A stretch of 28,863 bases of DNA, taken from positions 1 through 28,863 of the forward strand of contig JAOZGN010000030.1 of assembly GCA_027491555.1 (NCBI GenBank). Reading direction: 5' to 3'. Every line of letters starts with the position of its first letter. Position 1 is the first letter of the stretch. The translations under genes and the position numbers were made by a program. The stretch comes from Thermoproteota archaeon. GTDB taxonomy: Archaea; Thermoproteota; Korarchaeia; Korarchaeales; Korarchaeaceae. This document shows positions 1-6,137 of this stretch, in pieces. Below the pieces are notes generated by a model. That model searched no databases. It saw nothing but the letters and a program-made list of their open reading frames with translations, and had not been told where the DNA came from.

Positions 1-923
1 GCCCTCTCTATACCGTAGGCCCTCAATATGGCTCTCTCCGCGTCCCTGCCACTCAGATGGACGTAGACCGCCGCCATCCCCGAGTCTTGGGTCCACCCAG
101 CGAAGGACTTCAGCTCGTGCTCGGTGAGCTGGGTTGCCAGGTGGGTCAGCCTGGTGTGCCTGAGCGTGTGGGGGTGCACCCTCTTGCCTATGCCCGCCCT
201 CCTGGCTATGCGCCTCACGAGGACCGCCACGGACTCCTCCGACATCCTGCTCATCCCACCCCCCCAGGTGCTTGGGAACAGGGGGGCGTTCGGGTCCCCG
301 GGGTTGGGGTGGACCTGCAGCCACGCCCTCAGGTAGGGCGCGGAGTCGACGAGCGGGATGGTCCTGACCCCGGTCTTCCCCCTCACCCTGACCTTGAACC
401 CGTAGTCCGTGAACTCCAGGTCCCTCATCCTGAGAGAGCACAGCTCCCCGACCCTCAGCGCCCCCTCGTAGAGCACCGCGATCATGGCCTTGGTCTTCGG
501 GGTCTGGGCCGCCTTGACCAGGGCCTTGACCTCCTCGGGGCTCAGGAGCTCATCCCTCAGCCTCTCAACCCTCGACCTCTTTCGGGGCGGCCTCCACCAG
601 GACAGCGGGCTCTCCTCCGGCTTGGCCCACCTCAGGATCGCCTTCAGGTGACCCATGTAGGTAGCGACGGTCCGCTCGCTCAGCCCCCTAGCCCTCAACC
701 TCTCCAGGAACACCCTGAAGTCCTCCTCACCAGCCTCGAGAGGGCTCTTTCCCATCTCTCGGATGAAGGCCTTGCAGGCGTGGATGTAGAGGGCCCTGCT
801 CGTCCCCTTAGTCAGGTTCCTCTCCTGGTAGAAGCGGATCAGGGCGACCCTCAGGTCCTCCGGGAGCTCACGGAGTCCCTTCCTGACCTCTTCCTCCCTC
901 CTCTCCGCGGCGGGCCTGCCCAA
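1..923 (-). CDS. Tyrosine recombinase / XerA-like integrase (3' end cut by window edge)
   Basis: Site-specific DNA recombinase of the phage-integrase/XerA fold. Reading the minus strand gives an N-terminal SAM-like core-binding domain (about residues 25-110: RFYQERNLTKGTSRALY, then GLSERTVATYMGHLKAILRW) and a C-terminal catalytic domain. Active-site residues visible are Arg157 in ALRVGEL, a Lys in RVKGKTG, H252-x-x-R255 in HPHTLRHTRL, and the nucleophile Tyr287 in AVYVHLSGRD (codon at 63-65). The frame is open to the window edge, so only a short C-terminal tail is missing. I chose the TTG at 923 because a TATA-like TTATTAAA lies about 34 bp upstream; a TTG at 971 is the furthest in-frame alternative before a stop. 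It is divergent from the 988 gene. It could be the chromosomal XerA resolvase or an integrase of an element to the left; no attachment site is visible. Confidence 0.9.
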   Translation of the reverse strand, partial: MGRPAAERREEEVRKGLRELPEDLRVALIRFYQERNLTKGTSRALYIHACKAFIREMGKSPLEAGEEDFRVFLERLRARGLSERTVATYMGHLKAILRWAKPEESPLSWWRPPRKRSRVERLRDELLSPEEVKALVKAAQTPKTKAMIAVLYEGALRVGELCSLRMRDLEFTDYGFKVRVRGKTGVRTIPLVDSAPYLRAWLQVHPNPGDPNAPLFPSTWGGGMSRMSEESVAVLVRRIARRAGIGKRVHPHTLRHTRLTHLATQLTEHELKSFAGWTQDSGMAAVYVHLSGRDAERAILRAYGIER

Positions 924-953
924 CTCAGCCCCCGGTGACTGGGCGTGGGAACC

Positions 954-961
954 TTTAATAA
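954..961. promoter_or_regulatory. Shared bidirectional TATA box between the recombinase and the 988 gene
   Basis: TTTAATAA (TTATTAAA on the other strand) lies 30 bp before the ATG at 988 and about 34 bp before the TTG at 923, which fits short-leader or leaderless transcripts in both directions. Confidence 0.5.
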
Positions 962-987
962 GAATGCTCAATTGAACCTCTCGTTAA

Positions 988-2391
988 ATGGGCTGGAGTG
1001 AGCTGTACTCGCTGATAGAGGGGGTGGAGGATACCTACCAGGCCCTCGACGTCAGGCTGCTCGCCGTGAGGCGGGGGTCTGCCCTAGAGCTCGCTACGGG
1101 TAGAGTACTCCCCCTCCCGACCAGAAGAGCGAGGAGAAGGGAAAAGGTGAGGTTGGGGGGTTCGCTCGTCCTCATCAAGGAGGTCACCGGGCCCGGCGCT
1201 CTGGAGGGCCTGATGGAGTCCGCGGCCTCTGGACTGCTCAGCGTGGCAGGCGCGAGGGTGGGGCTCAGGCCGATAGAGGCGACCGTGTCGGAGAGGCCGC
1301 CGTGGCTGGAGGCGGAGGTTTGGGCATTCCCGTTTCCACTGGCGGTCGGAGAGCTGGCTATCTCTGTGAGGCCGCCAGAGGAGATTGGGCCAATAGTGCT
1401 GGAGGGCAGGGCCTACGAGGATCTCGACACCCTCGTGAGGCAGGAGGTGATCATTCCAGAGGGTGTCGCGGCGTGGCAACCGGGGCGTGGGTATCTGAGG
1501 TTCCTGCTCCCCGTCTACGCCGGGATCACCGATGTCAAGCTCTCTGGAAAGGACGCGATCGTCACCGTGATACACCACGAGGCCCTATCGGGCAGGATAT
1601 CGCTCCTCCCGGCCATAAGGGGTGAAGGGGCTGGGGAGAGTAGGGAGATCGGGCTGAGAGAGGTGGCAAGGGCCGGTTCGCTAGTGAGGTCAAAGGCCCA
1701 CGTGGAGCTCTCGGGTTCCATTGGAGGCTCGGCCGTCCTCACCGTGGACGGGGTACCGGTGGACGAGGTTCCGCTAGTCCCCAGGAGGATACTCTCCGGG
1801 GCGAGGATGGCCGTCTACAGCCACTTCGACCGCGGACTCAGGAGGTTGAGGACCTGGCTGAGGCAGGCCGACGGGATGGACGGCAGGAACTTCGAGTTCG
1901 CCGTGTTCTCGCTGCTCTACGTCCTAGGATTCGATCCGGTGTGGCTGGGGTACATGCCCTCCGACTCCCCTGACGTGGTCGCCGTGGCGGGCGACCGGGC
2001 TATACTCGTGGAGTGCACCGTAGCCCTGCCCAAGCCAGAGAAGGTGGCCATACTCGGCTCGAGGGCAGAGGACCTGGCCTACGCCACAGGCCTGGAGGTG
2101 ATACCCACCCTCTTCTTCGTGGGCAGGATGGGCGAGCTGGATCCCGAGGTGGTCGAGGAGGCAAGGGCCTCTGGGGTCGTGCTGGTGGACTCTCCGACCA
2201 TAGAAACACTCCTAAAGATGGCCTCCTCCGGTGGAGGGGTCGAGAGGGCTCTGGAGGCCATGAGGCTGGAGGTAGGTTCGTATCCGACCCACAGGGCGGT
2301 CAGGCGGGAGATCGCTTGGGAGTGGCTTAGGGACGATGTCATGCCCGAGGTTCGAATCTTGCTCAGGGGGCCTAGCCGCCGCCGAGCATGA
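988..2391 (+). CDS. Unknown protein with C-terminal PD-(D/E)XK-like nuclease domain
   Basis: 467 residues; I do not recognise the family as a whole. Residues 1-270 are an alpha/beta region of unknown function. From about 298 to 405 the pattern resembles a restriction-endonuclease-like fold: a helix with Glu303 (GRNFEFAVFSLLYVLGF), then SPDVVAV with Asp329, then the strand AILVECTV with Glu342, followed by Lys349/Lys352 and LGSRAEDLA. The usual E-x-K lysine is replaced by Thr344, so the catalytic Lys, if any, must come from elsewhere. No signal peptide or membrane segment is seen. The ATG follows a TATA box by about 30 bp. The 3' end overlaps the convergent 2372 gene by 20 nt. Its position opposite a tyrosine recombinase fits a DNA-processing or defence role, but that is inference. 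Confidence 0.7.
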   Translation: MGWSELYSLIEGVEDTYQALDVRLLAVRRGSALELATGRVLPLPTRRARRREKVRLGGSLVLIKEVTGPGALEGLMESAASGLLSVAGARVGLRPIEATVSERPPWLEAEVWAFPFPLAVGELAISVRPPEEIGPIVLEGRAYEDLDTLVRQEVIIPEGVAAWQPGRGYLRFLLPVYAGITDVKLSGKDAIVTVIHHEALSGRISLLPAIRGEGAGESREIGLREVARAGSLVRSKAHVELSGSIGGSAVLTVDGVPVDEVPLVPRRILSGARMAVYSHFDRGLRRLRTWLRQADGMDGRNFEFAVFSLLYVLGFDPVWLGYMPSDSPDVVAVAGDRAILVECTVALPKPEKVAILGSRAEDLAYATGLEVIPTLFFVGRMGELDPEVVEEARASGVVLVDSPTIETLLKMASSGGGVERALEAMRLEVGSYPTHRAVRREIAWEWLRDDVMPEVRILLRGPSRRRA

Positions 2392-2629
2392 GGGACCTCC
2401 GCACCGTCTCCAGCACTTCGGGGTCGCCCTCGGCCAGTACCTGGGTCCTCTCTATAACTATTGATCCGACTCTCCTCTTCCCGATCGGCCTCAGCCTCAC
2501 TCTTACTCCGGGGGCCTCGATGCTCACCTCGACGTCGAGGTCCATGTCTAAAAGCCTGGAGGTAACCCTCCGAGCCACCTCAACCAACGGCAGGGAGTAC
2601 TCTCCCGAGAGGCGAACTAGCTCCCTCAT
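2372..2629 (-). CDS. Small conserved-looking hypothetical protein (85 aa)
   Basis: No family recognised. The protein is short, charged and predicted alpha/beta: an N-terminal helix (LPLVEVARRVTSRLLDMDL), two or three beta strands (VEVSIEAPGVRVRLRPIG, GSIVIERTQVL) and a C-terminal helix (DPEVLETVRRSLML). There is no membrane segment or Cys motif. The ATG lies one base after the TAG stop of the archaemetzincin gene, and a GGAGG sequence inside the end of that gene gives a good ribosome binding site, so the two are probably translated from one message. The 3' end overlaps the convergent 988-2391 gene by 20 nt. Confidence 0.6.
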   Translation of the reverse strand: MRELVRLSGEYSLPLVEVARRVTSRLLDMDLDVEVSIEAPGVRVRLRPIGKRRVGSIVIERTQVLAEGDPEVLETVRRSLMLGGG

Positions 2630-2630
2630 A

Positions 2631-3209
2631 CTAGACGCCTCCGGCGGGTGAAATCTGACTGGAGAGGGATCGCTCGCACCTACTGCAGAGCCGCCAACCT
2701 TTCAGGTCTACGTCGGAGATCGAGTTGCTGAAGCTCATGACGCACCTCGGGTCGTCGCAGTGACCCAGGCCCAGGGTGTGACCAAGTTCGTGGATGGCCT
2801 CCTTAAGGGCCCTCACCGCGAGGAGCCTAGAGTCTACTCCCGCGGCGAGGCGCTCTAAGTAGATCACGGCGTAGGTTCCCCCCACCTCCGCCTGTCCGAA
2901 CACGAAGTTCAGAGGTTCTTCGTAGGCATCCGCCGCCATGACGCCCAGGGCCTTGCCGTAGGGCTCTCCCACCCTGGATCTCCTCCTGAGGAAGTCCAGG
3001 ACGAGGCTCGACCTGTACTGATCCCTGAGCGAATCGTACGCAGACTTAGGAGCGACCAGAGACGGCCCGAGCGAGACGGATGTGAAGTCCAGCGCCTTCG
3101 GGATGTTCTTCGATAGGAACTCCAGGAGCCACGATGGCGGGGCTAGTCTCGTCAGTGGGTCGACGATGGGGTGAAGCGTGATGTGGACGGGCTTCGACCG
3201 ACTCCGCAC
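2631..3209 (-). CDS. amzA: Archaemetzincin, zinc metalloprotease
   Basis: Zinc-dependent peptidase of the archaemetzincin family (192 aa, normal length). The complete signature is visible: H140-E-L-G-H144-TLGLG-H150 binds the catalytic zinc with Glu141 as general base. It is followed by C151-DDPR-C156-VM, where Met158 is the Met-turn, and C175-SR-C178, which supplies the family's second, structural zinc site. No signal peptide, so it is probably cytoplasmic. The start is a GTG at 3209 placed 26-27 bp from the centre of TTTAAATT at 3233-3240, fitting a leaderless mRNA. It heads a two-gene unit with the 85-residue protein and is divergent from the HD-domain gene through the same TATA box. Physiological substrates of archaeal members are not known to me. 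Confidence 0.93.
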   Translation of the reverse strand: MRSRSKPVHITLHPIVDPLTRLAPPSWLLEFLSKNIPKALDFTSVSLGPSLVAPKSAYDSLRDQYRSSLVLDFLRRRSRVGEPYGKALGVMAADAYEEPLNFVFGQAEVGGTYAVIYLERLAAGVDSRLLAVRALKEAIHELGHTLGLGHCDDPRCVMSFSNSISDVDLKGWRLCSRCERSLSSQISPAGGV

Positions 3210-3232
3210 TAGGGCCCGGAACCCGGGACCCG

Positions 3233-3241
3233 TTTAAATTT
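3233..3241. promoter_or_regulatory. Shared palindromic TATA box between amzA and the HD gene
   Basis: TTTAAATTT is the only AT-rich stretch between the two genes. Its TTTAAA core is self-complementary and its centre is about 27 bp from both the amzA GTG (3209) and the HD-gene ATG (3263), so one box seems to serve two leaderless promoters. Confidence 0.65.
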
Positions 3242-3262
3242 CGGGGCTGAGGATGGGTCGGG

Positions 3263-3844
3263 ATGAGGAGGCTGCTGGAGGCCGTGGGGGCTCTGAAGTC
3301 GCTCGTCAGAACCGGCTGGTCTCAGTCCTCGATCCCACCCTCGGTGGGCGAGACCGTGGCGGCTCACTCGTTCGAGGCGGTGATCATAGCCCTGGCCCTA
3401 GCGACCGAGGCCAGTGCGCGCGGGGTCTCGATCAGCCCTGAGAGGTCTGCGGCCGTGGCCGCGGTGCACGACCTGGCGGAGGCGGTCACGGGGGACCTGC
3501 CTCCCTGGAGCAAGGGCCGGTGCGGATCGATGGACTCCGAGGCGGCGTCCGTCTTGGGGGTTCAGAGGAGGCTGTCCGAGCTTATCGAGGAGTTTGAGTC
3601 CGAGGAGAGTCCCGAGGCGCTGGTGGCTAGGGTTGCAGACCTACTTGCCACGGCTGTTCAGGGGGCCAGGTACGCGTCTATGGGATTCCGCAGGGCCGGG
3701 GAGATTGGGGCGGCCTGCCTGAAGGAGGCTCTCGAACTCGCGAGGAGGCACGAGTGGCTGGCGAGGCTGATATCCGACGACTTTGGGTGGCTCATCGAGG
3801 AACTCCGCGAGTTCGGCGTCCCAGCGGGGGGCTGGTTCGACTGA
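3263..3844 (+). CDS. HD-domain phosphohydrolase (YfbR/HDDC2-like)
   Basis: 193-residue metal-dependent phosphohydrolase of the HD superfamily. Metal-binding residues visible are His35 (AAHSFEA), the H69-D70 pair in AAVHDLAEAVTGDLPPW, and Asp126 in ARVADLLATAVQ. The sequence after HD (E-A-V-T-G-D-L-P) is characteristic of the 5'-deoxynucleotidase-like HDDC2/YfbR group, so hydrolysis of nucleoside monophosphates is the best guess; the exact substrate cannot be read. The ATG at 3263 is 27 bp from the TATA centre. An earlier ATG at 3253 is in another frame. The TGA stop overlaps the probable CTG start of the cyclo-ligase-like gene (CTGA at 3841-3844). Confidence 0.85.
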   Translation: MRRLLEAVGALKSLVRTGWSQSSIPPSVGETVAAHSFEAVIIALALATEASARGVSISPERSAAVAAVHDLAEAVTGDLPPWSKGRCGSMDSEAASVLGVQRRLSELIEEFESEESPEALVARVADLLATAVQGARYASMGFRRAGEIGAACLKEALELARRHEWLARLISDDFGWLIEELREFGVPAGGWFD

Positions 3845-4557
3845 GTGTCGACGAGAAGGCCGCGCTGAGGGAGTGGGTCTGGAGGATACTTGAAGAGAGG
3901 GGAGTTTCCAAGTTCCCCAGGCCCGTCAGGGGGAGGATACCTAACTTCGAGGGCGCGGAGAGGGCGGCCGAGAACCTGAGAAAGCTCCCGGAGTATCGAG
4001 AAGCGAGGGTGATCTTCTGCAACCCCGACTCGCCCCAAGCTCCGGTCAGGAGGATGGCGTTGGCCGACGGGAAGGTCGTGGTCATGGCCACCCCGAGGCT
4101 GAGGAGGGGGTTCCTAGTCCTCGATCCGAAGGAGATTCCCGCCAGTGAGCTCTGGAGGGCGGCGACAATCAAAGGGGCATTCCGCTACGGCCGGCCCATC
4201 GATCCCTGGAGTGTTCGCGTCGACCTGAAGGTTGTCGGGTCCGTGGCTGTCAGCCCGGACGGGAACAGGCTCGGTAAGGGTCACGGATACTCCGACCTAG
4301 AGTTCGCCATCTTGAGCGAGGTCGGCGCTGTCACTCAGGACACCCCGGTAGTTACCACGGTCCACGACCTTCAGGTGGTTGACCAGATACCCTCCTCGGA
4401 TCACGACGTTCCAGTAGACGTGATAGTGACCCCAACCAGAGTAATTAGAGCTCCTAAGAGGCCAAAGTCCCCTCGTATTGAATGGAATATACTTCCTGAG
4501 GATGCGCTTAGGGAGATGCCGATACTCAGAGACATTCTGAGGAGAAGGAGAGGATAA
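3841..4557 (+). CDS. 5-formyltetrahydrofolate cyclo-ligase family protein (MTHFSD-like), probable CTG start
   Basis: Archaeal member of the 5-formyl-THF cyclo-ligase/MTHFSD family, expected to convert 5-formyl-THF with ATP to 5,10-methenyl-THF or act on a related C1 carrier. Family landmarks are KFPRPVRGRIPNFEGAE, IFCNPDSPQAPVRR, ATPRLRRGFLVLDP, TIKGAFRYG, GSVAVSPDGNRLGKGHGYSDLEFAIL and the C-terminal VPVDVIVTPTRVI. The conserved N-terminus (SVDEKAALREWVWRILEERG) lies right after the HD stop, and no ATG, GTG or TTG is near it. The in-frame CTG at 3841 forms a CTGA overlap with that stop. The next in-frame candidates, GTG 3787 and GTG 3754, would add 18 or 29 residues unlike the family as I recall it. 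Translational coupling with the HD gene is likely. Function fairly sure; start inferred. Confidence 0.85.
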   Translation: MSVDEKAALREWVWRILEERGVSKFPRPVRGRIPNFEGAERAAENLRKLPEYREARVIFCNPDSPQAPVRRMALADGKVVVMATPRLRRGFLVLDPKEIPASELWRAATIKGAFRYGRPIDPWSVRVDLKVVGSVAVSPDGNRLGKGHGYSDLEFAILSEVGAVTQDTPVVTTVHDLQVVDQIPSSDHDVPVDVIVTPTRVIRAPKRPKSPRIEWNILPEDALREMPILRDILRRRRG

Positions 4558-4631
4558 ACCTCCCCCTGAGGGGTGTGCCTATCGGTCGAGCCCCGAGAGG
4601 AGAGATCAAGCGGACTATCTGTGAGTCAAGC

Positions 4632-4639
4632 TTATTATT
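4632..4639 (+). promoter_or_regulatory. TATA box for the aIF1 gene
   Basis: TTATTATT stands out in the 115-nt gap between the cyclo-ligase-like gene and aIF1. It predicts a transcript start near 4662, just before GTG 4667 and ATG 4673. No other feature was seen in this gap. Confidence 0.5.
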
Positions 4640-4672
4640 CTCTGCCCGAGAGGGGACAGCCAGAAAGTGGTC

Positions 4673-5002
4673 ATGGAAGAGAGTATCGAGGGGGAGAGGC
4701 TCAGAGATCCTATTACCGGACTCCCGATCGACCTTCTTGCCTGGGAGGAGATTGAGAAGGAGCAGCAGATCGTCAGGATCAAGGCCGAGCGCAGGCGGCA
4801 CAAGTTCGTCACCATAATCGAGGGGCTCGACCTCCCGAAGGACATGATGAAGCGCCTGCTCAAGGACCTCAAGAGCAAGCTCGCCTGCGGAGGGACCTAC
4901 AAGGAGGGTTACATACTGCTCCAGGGAGATCACAGGCGGAAGGTCAAGGAGATCCTCGTGAACGAGTGGGGTATCGAGGAGGACAAGATCGAGCTTGAGT
5001 GA
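4673..5002 (+). CDS. Translation initiation factor aIF1 (SUI1 family)
   Basis: Archaeal aIF1, which binds the small ribosomal subunit near the P site and helps select the start codon. Nearly the whole 109-residue protein matches the family: the archaeal leader motif DPITGLPIDLLAWEEIEKEQ, the basic loop KAERRRHKFVTIIEGLD, then DMMKRLLKDLKSKLACGGT and the C-terminal GDHRRKVKEILVNEWGIEEDKI. I use ATG 4673; GTG 4667 would add two residues and is equally compatible with the TATA box at 4632-4639. The gene seems to have its own promoter. Its role in start selection makes it a relevant neighbour for the CTG-start candidates in this genome. Confidence 0.95.
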   Translation: MEESIEGERLRDPITGLPIDLLAWEEIEKEQQIVRIKAERRRHKFVTIIEGLDLPKDMMKRLLKDLKSKLACGGTYKEGYILLQGDHRRKVKEILVNEWGIEEDKIELE

Positions 5003-5041
5003 AGATCGGTTGCAAGGCTGCGCGATTAACGCCGCGTGGAT

Positions 5042-5048
5042 GTTAAAC
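5042..5048 (+). promoter_or_regulatory. TATA-like element and SD for the AIM24-family gene
   Basis: GTTAAAC at 5042-5048 predicts a transcript start near 5071. That is where GGGAGGTG (5071-5078), a strong Shine-Dalgarno match, begins, 8 nt before GTG 5087. The arrangement favours 5087 over the upstream GTG codons at 5036 and 5078. Confidence 0.45.
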
Positions 5049-5086
5049 CTGACAAACGATGGGTCTTAGTGGGAGGTGTGCCCCAG

Positions 5087-5800
5087 GTGAGGTACAAGAT
5101 CATTGGAGACAACCTCCAGATGGTGCTGGTCGAGCTGGAGCCCGGTGAGACCATCTACGCTGAGGCCGGGGCCCTCAACCACATGTCCGGCAACGTTCGG
5201 CTAAAAGCCACCGTCAGGGGTGGTTTCCTGCAGGGAATCATGAGGAAGATCGCTGGGGAGAGCTTCTTCCTAACCGAATTCACGGCCGAGGGTGGGCCAG
5301 GTATCGTTGCGTTCTCCGGCACCGTTCCGGGCAAGATAACGGCCCTAAAGCTGGACGGGACTAGGGAGTACTATGTCCAGAGGGGCGGGTTCCTAGCCGC
5401 GACGGAGGGGGTCACGGTCCAGCCAGGTATAGCCAGGAGGCTCGGCGCCGCCCTGTTCGGGGGGGAGGGGCTCATCATGGAGAAGGTGACCGGAGTCGGG
5501 ACTGTGTTCATACACGCCGCGGGGGACTTCCTCGAGTACGACCTCAAGCCGGGTCAGGTGCTCAAGGTCGACACCGGACAGCTAGTCGCCTTCGACGCCA
5601 GCGTTGACTACGACATCCAGAGGGTGGGTGGGATAAGGTCAATCCTGTTCGCCGGGGAGGGTCTGTTCCTAGCCACCCTGAGGGGTCCAGGAAAGGTTAT
5701 ACTGCAATCCATGAATGTCCAGGCACTCGCGGCAGAACTGGCGAAGTACATCCCCCGCGGAGGCGGCGGTGGATTCCAGATAGCCCTTGGGGGCGACTGA
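5087..5800 (+). CDS. AIM24 / TIGR00266-family protein
   Basis: 237-residue protein of the AIM24 family, a double-stranded beta-helix fold of unclear function. Matching features in order: VRYKIIGDNLQMVLVELEPGE, YAEAGALNHMSGN, RKIAGESFFLTEFTAEGG, VAFSGTVPGKI, the repeated Gly-rich LFGGEGLIMEKV and LFAGEGLFLATLRGPGKV, and VDTGQLVAFDASVDYDI. A short Gly-rich tail ends the protein. No signal peptide or TM segment. GTG 5087 starts exactly where the family alignment begins and has the Shine-Dalgarno GGGAGGTG; the frame is open up to GTG 5036. The next gene encodes a small two-helix membrane protein and is probably co-transcribed, so a membrane-associated role is conceivable. Confidence 0.9.
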   Translation: MRYKIIGDNLQMVLVELEPGETIYAEAGALNHMSGNVRLKATVRGGFLQGIMRKIAGESFFLTEFTAEGGPGIVAFSGTVPGKITALKLDGTREYYVQRGGFLAATEGVTVQPGIARRLGAALFGGEGLIMEKVTGVGTVFIHAAGDFLEYDLKPGQVLKVDTGQLVAFDASVDYDIQRVGGIRSILFAGEGLFLATLRGPGKVILQSMNVQALAAELAKYIPRGGGGGFQIALGGD

Positions 5801-5828
5801 TCCGCCGAATTAACGACCATCAAGGGCG

Positions 5829-6131
5829 GTGTTCTTCCGGTTGAAGGCGAAGGACGTCGCGATCGTCTCCGTGATGGCTGTCCTCCTGCTGGCCCTCTCC
5901 GCCCTCATCTTCCTCGCACTGCTAAGGTATCTGCCGCTGCTCAGCGCCGTCGTCCTCACGCTGATCGCTCTCTCCATAATCGTGGGTATCTTGGTAGGGA
6001 TATTGGGGGCCCTGGTGAAGCTGGCGGCCGGGGTGTACTACGCCCTCCGCCCGGAGCGCAGAGAGGAGTACGTGCAGCCGGTCAGGCTGGAGGAGGCGCG
6101 GGAACTCGACAGAGAGGAGGGGGAGGATTAG
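5829..6131 (+). CDS. Small two-helix membrane protein
   Basis: 100 residues, family not recognised. Two hydrophobic segments (about residues 11-32, VSVMAVLLLALSALIFLALL, and 36-66, LLSAVVLTLIALSIIVGILV plus GILGALVKLAAG) are joined by a short turn, forming a hairpin. They are followed by a charged cytoplasmic tail rich in Arg and Glu (RPERREEYVQP onwards). GTG 5829 is used; TTG 5841 is an alternative and lies about 30 bp from the AATTAAC at 5808-5814. The gene starts 28 nt after the AIM24-family gene and ends 6 nt before the convergent acyl-CoA synthetase gene. Confidence 0.65.
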   Translation: MFFRLKAKDVAIVSVMAVLLLALSALIFLALLRYLPLLSAVVLTLIALSIIVGILVGILGALVKLAAGVYYALRPERREEYVQPVRLEEARELDREEGED

Positions 6132-6137
6132 CGACCC

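Noticed and set aside
57..938. 293-codon plus-strand open frame at the left edge
   Set aside because: It is the antisense shadow of the tyrosine recombinase, whose minus-strand reading has all catalytic residues; the plus-strand product is a low-complexity Pro/Leu/Gly/Arg protein.
1..988. Integrated mobile element at the left edge
   Set aside because: The recombinase could be a chromosomal XerA; no attachment repeats, tRNA, other mobile genes or base-composition change were seen. More sequence to the left is needed.
2345..2372. tRNA-like T-loop GGTTCGAATC
   Set aside because: No T-stem, anticodon arm or acceptor pairing around it; it encodes EVRIL near the end of the 988-2391 gene.
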